Below, piece after piece: positions 6,911 to 12,462 of a stretch of DNA of 12,462 bases. Under the pieces are notes generated by a model that was not told where the DNA came from, did not search any database, and was given only the letters and a program-made list of their open reading frames with translations. Made by a program: the position numbers and the translations under genes. This DNA is from Bacteroidales bacterium. Its GTDB lineage: Bacteria; Bacteroidota; Bacteroidia; Bacteroidales; B39-G9. The stretch is taken from contig JAGLDO010000187.1 in the NCBI GenBank assembly GCA_023145555.1, positions 1-12,462 on the forward strand, read 5' to 3'. Numbering within the stretch: the first letter of the stretch is position 1; each line of letters opens with the position of its first letter.

Positions 6911-9628
6911 ATGAAATCGAAAACTCTACTCTTTCTTTCAATAATTCTATTTTTTAATACTTCATATTCACAAAATGAAAAAGAAATAAAAAAACTCTTT
7001 GTTGAAGCAGAATCAAACATTATGTATGATGATTTTACAAATGCTTTGCCTCTATACTTAAAAATATTAGATAAAGAATATAACAATGCAAATATTCAAT
7101 ATTGTATTGGTTTATGTTATATTAATATAGAAGGTGAAAAAACAAATGCTTTAGAATATTTAAAAGAAGCAAGTAAAGATCTTTCTAAAGAATGGAGAGA
7201 AGGTTCATACAAGGAGACACATGCTCCACCCGAAACTTTTTTTTACTTAGGTAAAGCCTATCTTATTAATTATGAATTAGATAATGCTATTAGTGCTTTT
7301 GAACAATATTTAACTTATCTTGAAGTTAACGATGTATATTTTATTGATTTTGTTAAACTACAAATTCAACAATGTAAAAATGCTAAGGAGCTAATGGCTT
7401 CTCCTCTCGATATAACAAAAACAAATCTTGGAGATGCTATTAACAATGCTGATGACAACTTTAATCCTGTTATTTCAGGAGATGGTAACACTTTAATATA
7501 CACATCACTTAAAGAAATTGTTCTATATGGTGAACATGGTTTTATTGAAGATGTATATATAACAAAAAAAGAAGGTGAAAATTGGGCTGGACAAAAAAAT
7601 ATATCTTCTAAAATAAATTCAGATGGATATCTTTCAACAGTAGGAATATCAACAAATGGAGATCAGATACTTTTCTTTAGAGATGATTTTGGCAACGGTA
7701 ATTTATATATTAGTCAAAAAGAAGGCAAATCAGGTTGGTCTGATGTGAAAAAATTATCTAAAAAAATTAATTCAAAAGCATGGGAATCGCATGCTTGTTT
7801 TTCTCCTGATGGAAATACAATTTATTTTGTAAGTGACCGATCTGACGGCAAAGGTGATCGTGACATTTACAAATCAACAAAAAATAGTAAAGGGAAATGG
7901 GGAGCAGCAGTTAATCTTGGAAATACAATAAACACTCCTTATAATGAAGACACTCCCTATTTATTAAACGATGGAAAAACTTTGTATTTCAGTTCTGAAG
8001 GTCATTTCTCAATGGGAGGATATGACATTTTTTACAGCAAGATGTCAGATAATGGAGAATGGTCAGAACCTGTTAATATAGGTTATCCAATAAACACTAC
8101 TGATGATGATTTATTTTTTATGCCAATTGAAGACGGCAAACGTGCTTATTTAGCTTTAATTGACGAAAATGGATTTGGAGGCAAAGATATTTATGATATT
8201 TCCATTTTAGGAAGAAAAATTATTGAAAAACCTGAATTAATTGCTGATAATTCAGAAAAAGAGGCTGAAGATACAACAGTTGCCACAACAGAAGAAACAG
8301 ACACATTAAACCCAAATGACATAGCACAACAAATTAACACAGAAGAAGTCGTTACTCAAAATGAAAAAGAATTTGTTGAAAAACCTAAAGAAGAAACAAT
8401 AGCACCAGAACCCGTAATTCAAAATTATTTAATTAATGGTACAATCCATTTACAAGACAACAAAGAACTAAACAGTAGTTTTGTGGTTAGCATTTATGAC
8501 AAAACAAAGGATGAAACTATTGCAACAATAAACCCTGACATTCTAACAGGTAAATACTCATATACTGTTCCTAAAGGAAATTACACAGTCTCTGTAGAAG
8601 GAAATGGTTATAATAAAAATGCAAAAGATGTTGCTATTTCAGATGGTTTTCATGGCAACAATATAGCTTTAAATATAGAATTAGTACCTAAAGAAGTAAG
8701 TTCCGGTGATTATTATGTAATTAAAAGCGTATTTTTTGATTTTAACCAACACAGTCTAACACGTGACATAAAAATTCAACTTGAAAAATTATATCTTTTA
8801 ATGAATAGTAATCCATCATTATATATAGAAGTTGTTGGACATACAGATTCAAAAGGCGGAGTTGTCTTTAATAAGCAATTATCTGAAAAACGTGCACAAA
8901 GTGTTAAAAATTACATTGTAAACAAAGGTATAAACAATAAACGTTTTGTTACTCTAGGTATTGGCGAACGAGATGCAATTGCAATAAACCAAAATCCTGA
9001 TGGAACAGACAATCCTGAAGGAAGAAAATTTAATCGCCGTGTAGATGTTAAAATATTGAATTCTGACAACAGCAAAATTATTACAGAAGATATTTATATT
9101 CCTGATTATTTAAAAGCAGACAATCTAACTTATTCTATTTTATTAGTTGAACAGGAAGAACAGTTACCGGTTAGTTATTTCACAAAATATAAAGGCGAAA
9201 CAATAAATAACGTTTGGTTTTTCCCAACAAAAAAAGGCTTTGTATATAGTGTTGGAATATATAAACACAAATCAGAAGCATTGCAACTGCTAAACAGAGC
9301 TATTGATGCAGGTTTCCCTGAAGCTACAATTATTAATAGCATTGACCTGCAAGCAATGAAAGACAGTGGATCGCCTGAAACCTTGAAACGTATAAAAAAA
9401 GAAAAAAGAATAAAAGAAACAGCAACATATACAATTCAACTTTTTGCATTAAAACATCCTGTTGAATTAAATTATTTTAAAAATTTACAAGGAGTTGAAA
9501 GAAATCAAGGTAGTGACGGCTTTTACCGATATACGACAGGAAAATATAAAGGCTTTAAAACAGCAAAACAAGAATGTCAAAAAATTATTAATAAAGGTTA
9601 TTCCGACGCTTTTATTATTAAAAAATAA
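6911..9628 (+). CDS. Large PorE-like paralog with OmpA domain and two C-terminal SPOR-like domains
   Basis: At 905 residues this is a paralog of the preceding gene: the TPR block (GYCY/GLCY..., YKET.AP...FYLGKAY) and the propeller (NIGYPINTTDDD in both) align directly. Order: signal peptide 1-20 (SYS before QN, no lipobox); TPR about 25-135; PD40 propeller about 165-432; acidic E/T-rich linker about 436-500, absent from the first copy; regulatory-like beta-sandwich about 500-590; OmpA domain about 600-715 with Asp646 and Arg661 15 residues apart and GRKFNRRVDV. Two tandem SPOR-like repeats follow, about 738-810 (TYSILLV..., YSVGIYKHKSEA, AGFPEATIIN) and 838-905 (TYTIQLF..., FYRYTTGKYKGFKTA, KGYSDAFIIK). 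SPOR domains bind glycan strands stripped of stem peptides at septa, so with OmpA it could grip peptidoglycan in two ways. Function is inferred: an envelope scaffold, perhaps in type IX secretion or division. The ATG is chosen because the signal peptide starts there. The acetyltransferase follows after 22 bases. Confidence 0.88.
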   Translation: MKSKTLLFLSIILFFNTSYSQNEKEIKKLFVEAESNIMYDDFTNALPLYLKILDKEYNNANIQYCIGLCYINIEGEKTNALEYLKEASKDLSKEWREGSYKETHAPPETFFYLGKAYLINYELDNAISAFEQYLTYLEVNDVYFIDFVKLQIQQCKNAKELMASPLDITKTNLGDAINNADDNFNPVISGDGNTLIYTSLKEIVLYGEHGFIEDVYITKKEGENWAGQKNISSKINSDGYLSTVGISTNGDQILFFRDDFGNGNLYISQKEGKSGWSDVKKLSKKINSKAWESHACFSPDGNTIYFVSDRSDGKGDRDIYKSTKNSKGKWGAAVNLGNTINTPYNEDTPYLLNDGKTLYFSSEGHFSMGGYDIFYSKMSDNGEWSEPVNIGYPINTTDDDLFFMPIEDGKRAYLALIDENGFGGKDIYDISILGRKIIEKPELIADNSEKEAEDTTVATTEETDTLNPNDIAQQINTEEVVTQNEKEFVEKPKEETIAPEPVIQNYLINGTIHLQDNKELNSSFVVSIYDKTKDETIATINPDILTGKYSYTVPKGNYTVSVEGNGYNKNAKDVAISDGFHGNNIALNIELVPKEVSSGDYYVIKSVFFDFNQHSLTRDIKIQLEKLYLLMNSNPSLYIEVVGHTDSKGGVVFNKQLSEKRAQSVKNYIVNKGINNKRFVTLGIGERDAIAINQNPDGTDNPEGRKFNRRVDVKILNSDNSKIITEDIYIPDYLKADNLTYSILLVEQEEQLPVSYFTKYKGETINNVWFFPTKKGFVYSVGIYKHKSEALQLLNRAIDAGFPEATIINSIDLQAMKDSGSPETLKRIKKEKRIKETATYTIQLFALKHPVELNYFKNLQGVERNQGSDGFYRYTTGKYKGFKTAKQECQKIINKGYSDAFIIKK

Positions 9629-9650
9629 ACCATAAACTGAAAACTATTTT

Positions 9651-10178
9651 ATGCTTGAAAGTACAATTATTAAACTAAGAGCTTTAGAAAATTCCGACAT
9701 TGATTTACTTTATGGATGGGAGAACAATACAGATATTTGGCTTATAAGCAACACCTTAAATCCATTCTCTAAACATATTTTAAAGCAATATCTTAAAAAT
9801 TCACATCTTGATATTTATCAAACAAAACAATTGCGTCTAATTATCGACTTGAAGAAAGATGGAAAAAATATTCCTATTGGAACAATTGATTTATTTGATT
9901 TTGACGCTTATCACCTTAGAGCCGGAATTGGAATTCTAATTAACTCTGAAGAAAACAGAAATAAAGGATATGCAACTGAAGCATTGCGTTTGTTAATAAA
10001 CTACTCATTCAATTATTTAGGATTGCATCAACTTTATTGCAATATTGCTTCAGATAATAATAAAAGTATTAAACTGTTCACTAAAGCCGGATTTGAAATT
10101 GTAGGAGAAAAAAAAGACTGGATTAAAGCACACCCTGAATGGATAAATGAATATTTGTTGCAACTGATTAATAAATAG
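9651..10178 (+). CDS. GNAT family N-acetyltransferase (RimJ/RimL or SpeG-like)
   Basis: This 175-residue cytoplasmic protein has the GNAT fold. The N-terminal strand IIKLRALENSDIDLLYGWEN is typical of RimJ/RimL/SpeG-type enzymes. The strand GIGILI (residues 92-97) leads into the acetyl-CoA pyrophosphate loop R103-N-K-G106-Y-A108. The C-terminal motif N136-N-K-S139-IKLFTKAGFE is the standard N-x-x-S and GF signature. It transfers acetyl from acetyl-CoA to an amine, which could be a ribosomal protein N-terminus, a polyamine or a small molecule; the sequence does not decide. The overall N-terminal pattern reminds me most of SpeG-like Bacteroidota members, but this is from memory. It starts 22 bases after the large PD40/OmpA/SPOR gene, so it is probably the last gene of that transcript. 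A functional link to the envelope proteins is not evident. Confidence 0.88.
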   Translation: MLESTIIKLRALENSDIDLLYGWENNTDIWLISNTLNPFSKHILKQYLKNSHLDIYQTKQLRLIIDLKKDGKNIPIGTIDLFDFDAYHLRAGIGILINSEENRNKGYATEALRLLINYSFNYLGLHQLYCNIASDNNKSIKLFTKAGFEIVGEKKDWIKAHPEWINEYLLQLINK

Positions 10179-10303
10179 CTGTTTTTCATACAATTTTTTA
10201 TTTAATATTTTCGTTATTAAAACAACTAGTAAAAATTATTTTTTTTTATGTTTAATATTATTAACTGAATAAAATTATTTTAATCTCTAACTTTTTATTA
10301 TTA

Positions 10304-10819
10304 ATGAGAACTTTCATAAATACATTTTTTTTAACAATATCATTAATTGTGTTATCATTCTTTTCTTATGGACAGAATAATGGCAACGATTATCGTCCAA
10401 TTTGTTTAGACTTTCAAAAAAATAACTGCAAATATTCAGAAAACAAATATTATCAGTATAACGAAGCATCGAGAAGCGCATTATTTATAAAAGGACAAAC
10501 ATCAAAAATGAATTTTGAGATATTCAACGGAAGAGACTACTGCATTTCAATTTGTAATGAAGAAGCTTTAGGCGATACAATTGCTTTTAAACTTATTGAC
10601 GATGAAACAGAAGATGTTTTATATGATAATAAAAATAATTATTATTCAAAAGTTTTTGAATTCACTGTATTTGAATCAAGAACTATTTATATTGAAATAT
10701 CTGTCCCTGGGCATACCGGAATTGAAAAAAAGATACACGGTGTACTTCCAAAAAGTAGAAACACAGGTTGTGTTGGTGTTTTAATTGAACATATGATTAC
10801 TCCTGTAAAAGGGTTTTAA
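10304..10819 (+). CDS. Small secreted cysteine-containing protein, conserved family of unknown function
   Basis: The product has 171 residues with a Sec signal peptide (1-23; long hydrophobic core, cleavage likely after SYG before QNN), so it is exported. The mature part has five cysteines: C34 and C42, C80 and C84, and C156. They may form disulfides in the periplasm. Residues 53-65 (NEASRSALFIKGQ), 75-84 (NGRDYCISIC) and the C-terminal block TGCVGVLIEHMITPVKGF (154-171) look like conserved motifs; I recall similar endings in other uncharacterised Bacteroidota proteins, unverified. The middle is predicted beta-rich (FEFTVFESRTIYIEISVPG), consistent with a small beta-sandwich. No enzyme motif is seen. 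It is 125 bases downstream of the acetyltransferase, with a TATGTTTA box (10247-10254) near the -7 consensus but no clear partner. Its stop lies 4 bases from the stop of the opposing minus-strand gene. Confidence 0.8.
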   Translation: MRTFINTFFLTISLIVLSFFSYGQNNGNDYRPICLDFQKNNCKYSENKYYQYNEASRSALFIKGQTSKMNFEIFNGRDYCISICNEEALGDTIAFKLIDDETEDVLYDNKNNYYSKVFEFTVFESRTIYIEISVPGHTGIEKKIHGVLPKSRNTGCVGVLIEHMITPVKGF

Positions 10820-10823
10820 TTCT

Positions 10824-11516
10824 CTATTGCAAAGAAACTTTTTTCCCATAAGGTAGAAAATACTGAGTACCAAAACCATCTTTTATTATATCTAATACAT
10901 TGTGGTCATTTTTTTCAAAAACAGAACCAAAAACTGTTTTTACATTTTTGTATTCTAAAATCTCAGGATGCATTATTGAGGATGGACCTAATAAAAATAT
11001 ATCACAGTTGTTTGAATTATTAACAATATCCAAAAATGTATTGTTGAATATTGATGTTGAAGTAAGTATAATTGCATCTGCCTTTTTTACATATACAGGC
11101 TGTCTTTCCATTGGAGTTATTACATCGTCACGACTATATAAATCGAAAATTGATATTTTAATATTATTTTTCTTAAACTTTTTTAACAAAGGTTTAAAAT
11201 AACCAATCATAACCAATTCATTGTATTTCTCAAAATCTATACCATCAAAAATATCAAGGATTTTATCATATTTATTTAAATAATTAAACTCTGCATTAAA
11301 ATATGCATTTAACAAAATACGATGTCCAAAATTATTAAAATCCGGTGTCTCAAAATCTTTTGGAAGAATATAAACCTTGTTATTTAAATTAGCACAAAGT
11401 CCTATATTTCCATTCTTTAAAACTACAGCAGTATATTTATCTCCATAAACAATCTTTTGAATATTCTTAATATTTACTCCAAATTTGTTATATAATATTT
11501 TTAAAGGTTCTTCCAT
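10824..11516 (-). CDS. DUF4213/DUF364 family protein (Rossmann-like, putative metal chelation)
   Basis: This 230-residue protein is recognised by its overall pattern: an N-terminal DUF4213-like part (KIVYGDKYTAVVLKNGNIGLC, near residue 20) and a C-terminal DUF364 Rossmann-like part. The latter includes MIGYF (103-107), ADAIILTSTSIFNNTFLDI (147-164), the conserved LLGPSSIMHPE (175-185) and a tail GFGTQYFLPYGKKV (214-227). The family has been labelled putative heavy-metal chelation, but no activity is firmly assigned as far as I know. It has no signal peptide, so it is cytoplasmic. It lies 11 bases downstream of the glycosyltransferase on the same strand, so the two form an operon. The pairing may hint at a link to surface sugar metabolism, or may be incidental. 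Its stop is 4 bases from the stop of the convergent gene, with no visible terminator between them. Confidence 0.85.
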   Translation of the reverse strand: MEEPLKILYNKFGVNIKNIQKIVYGDKYTAVVLKNGNIGLCANLNNKVYILPKDFETPDFNNFGHRILLNAYFNAEFNYLNKYDKILDIFDGIDFEKYNELVMIGYFKPLLKKFKKNNIKISIFDLYSRDDVITPMERQPVYVKKADAIILTSTSIFNNTFLDIVNNSNNCDIFLLGPSSIMHPEILEYKNVKTVFGSVFEKNDHNVLDIIKDGFGTQYFLPYGKKVSLQ

Positions 11517-11527
11517 TTCTAAATTAT

Positions 11528-12462
11528 TTATTTTAATAAATTTAACATTTCATTAATATCTATCGAATTAGCACATTTAAAATTTCTTGTTTTGCATTTT
11601 TTTCTACCATGCAACCCACATGGACGGCAAGTTAATTTTTCATGTGTTTGAATAATAGTTGATTTATCAGACAAGGGACCAAAACCAAAATCAGTAACTG
11701 TTGAACAAAAAATGGCTGCAGTAGGCGAATTCATAGCCGAAGCAATATGTAAAGGTGCCGAATCGTTTACATAAGTCATTTTGGCATCTTTAATTAGAGC
11801 CGCAGATTCTATCAGACTAATTTTTCCGGCAAGGTTAACAACATTAATACCTTTGCATTGACTTTGAATTTTTTTACAAGCAGCAAAATCACTTTTAGCT
11901 CCGAGCAGATATACTGTTAAATTTGACTGCAATTTATTGATAAACTCAATCCATTTTTTTGCCGGAAATTGTTTTGTAAACCATACTGATGTTGGTGCTA
12001 TACAAATATATTCAGTGTTTTTATACTTACTTACATGATCGAAATCTAAAACCGAAGGATGAAGTTTTGGACGAACAGCACTCTCATCGGTAATATGTTT
12101 AATTAAGCTGTTATTTCTGTCAATTTCGTGTGTTCCTGCTTTTATATTATGCTTAATGCGTTTAGTAAAAAATAATGAAAACGGATTATTTCTAAATCCA
12201 ATTCTATTTTTAGCTTTTGAAAATGATGTTATATAACCGGTTGATGCAAAACGCTGTAAATTAATAACATAATCATATTTTTGTTTACGAACCAAGACTA
12301 AAATATTAAACAAATGTTGATGTTTTTTATTTTTCTTATTCCAAATAATTAAATTATTAATATACGGATGATTGTTTAATAAAGATTCATTGCCTTTACG
12401 AAGCATAAAATCAATCTTTGCATCGGGATAAAATTTATGCAATTTCTCAATTATTGATGTTG
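11528..12462 (-). CDS. Glycosyltransferase family 9 (LPS heptosyltransferase-like), N-terminus outside window
   Basis: The frame is open to the window edge, and the residues TSIIEKLHKFYPDAKIDFML fit the region just after the usual GT9 start (MKILII...GD...TP). The gene therefore begins a few dozen codons beyond the window; the TTG at 12442 is not the start. GT9 enzymes transfer heptose from ADP-heptose, or similar sugars, onto LPS core or lipid A at the inner face of the cytoplasmic membrane. Counting from the leucine codon at 12442, the motifs are IAPTSVWFTKQFPAKKW (148-164, nucleotide-sugar site), LLGAKSDF (179-186) and NLAGK (203-207). VNDSAPLHIASAMNSPTAAIF (225-245) carries the DSxPLH hallmark. 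It ends with four cysteines, C272, C275, C283 and C290, which could bind a metal. The usual FG after the hallmark is FC here (C246). DUF364 follows 11 bases downstream. Confidence 0.9.
   Translation of the reverse strand, partial: TSIIEKLHKFYPDAKIDFMLRKGNESLLNNHPYINNLIIWNKKNKKHQHLFNILVLVRKQKYDYVINLQRFASTGYITSFSKAKNRIGFRNNPFSLFFTKRIKHNIKAGTHEIDRNNSLIKHITDESAVRPKLHPSVLDFDHVSKYKNTEYICIAPTSVWFTKQFPAKKWIEFINKLQSNLTVYLLGAKSDFAACKKIQSQCKGINVVNLAGKISLIESAALIKDAKMTYVNDSAPLHIASAMNSPTAAIFCSTVTDFGFGPLSDKSTIIQTHEKLTCRPCGLHGRKKCKTRNFKCANSIDINEMLNLLK

Noticed and set aside
6895..7086. Short minus-strand open frame over the start of the second PD40/OmpA gene
   Set aside because: It is antisense to the signal peptide and TPR coding region and its composition mirrors that gene; no independent support.
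10581..10784. Short + strand open frame within the small secreted protein gene
   Set aside because: Alternative frame of a gene with a convincing signal peptide and patterned protein; low-complexity product.
10900..11202. 100-codon + strand open frame antisense to the DUF364 gene
   Set aside because: The minus-strand frame has recognisable DUF364 motifs over this stretch; the + strand product is an antisense shadow.
12440..12442. TTG codon as the start of the glycosyltransferase
   Set aside because: The frame continues to the window edge with residues that fit the GT9 N-terminal domain, so the true start lies outside.
1..12462. CRISPR array, tRNA or rRNA gene, insertion sequence, integrase or phage gene, defence system
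   Set aside because: No spaced direct repeats, RNA-gene landmarks, transposase or integrase motifs, or known defence domains were seen on either strand.

Overview
The window is a stretch of AT-rich chromosome from a member of the Bacteroidota, most likely of the Bacteroidales/Marinilabiliales type. This is inferred from three things. There are almost no Shine-Dalgarno sites before the start codons. Signal peptides typically end in S/G followed by Q-N or Q-T. The families present (patatin fused to an outer-membrane barrel; TPR + PD40 + OmpA proteins; SPOR domains) are characteristic of that phylum. No rRNA, tRNA, CRISPR array, insertion sequence or phage gene was seen. No gene-free gap exceeds 243 bases, and coding density and base composition look uniform, so nothing suggests recent transfer.

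Left part (1-4518, + strand): the 3' end of a patatin-like phospholipase with a POTRA-like segment and an outer-membrane barrel; a complete long-chain acyl-CoA synthetase (AMP-forming) ending at a clear rho-independent terminator; then a pair consisting of a small secreted protein of unknown function (GTG start) and a RidA-family enamine/imine deaminase, closed by a near-perfect 33-base palindromic terminator. A phospholipase next to a fatty-acid-activating enzyme suggests a lipid-turnover pairing, but the 177-base gap and a possible promoter between them leave co-transcription open.

Middle part (4762-10178, + strand): two tandem paralogous envelope proteins of 682 and 905 residues. Each has a signal peptide, TPR repeats, a PD40 beta-propeller, a carboxypeptidase-regulatory-like domain and an OmpA-type peptidoglycan-binding domain. 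This is the domain order of Porphyromonas PorE (type IX secretion), but without its lipoprotein cysteine. The second copy also has an acidic linker and two tandem C-terminal SPOR-like domains. A GNAT acetyltransferase follows after 22 bases and is probably in the same transcript.

Right part (10304-12462): a small secreted cysteine-containing protein of unknown function on the + strand meets, with only a 4-base gap, a two-gene minus-strand operon. That operon comprises a glycosyltransferase family 9 enzyme (LPS-type heptosyltransferase, 5' end outside the window) followed by a DUF4213/DUF364 Rossmann-like protein.

Overall the region reads as cell-envelope housekeeping and envelope architecture. 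The most interesting items are the tandem PorE-like/SPOR scaffold proteins, the unknown secreted proteins at 3577 and 10304, and the apparently absent A10 lysine in the acyl-CoA synthetase. I did not find evidence for a new defence, mobile or RNA-based system.
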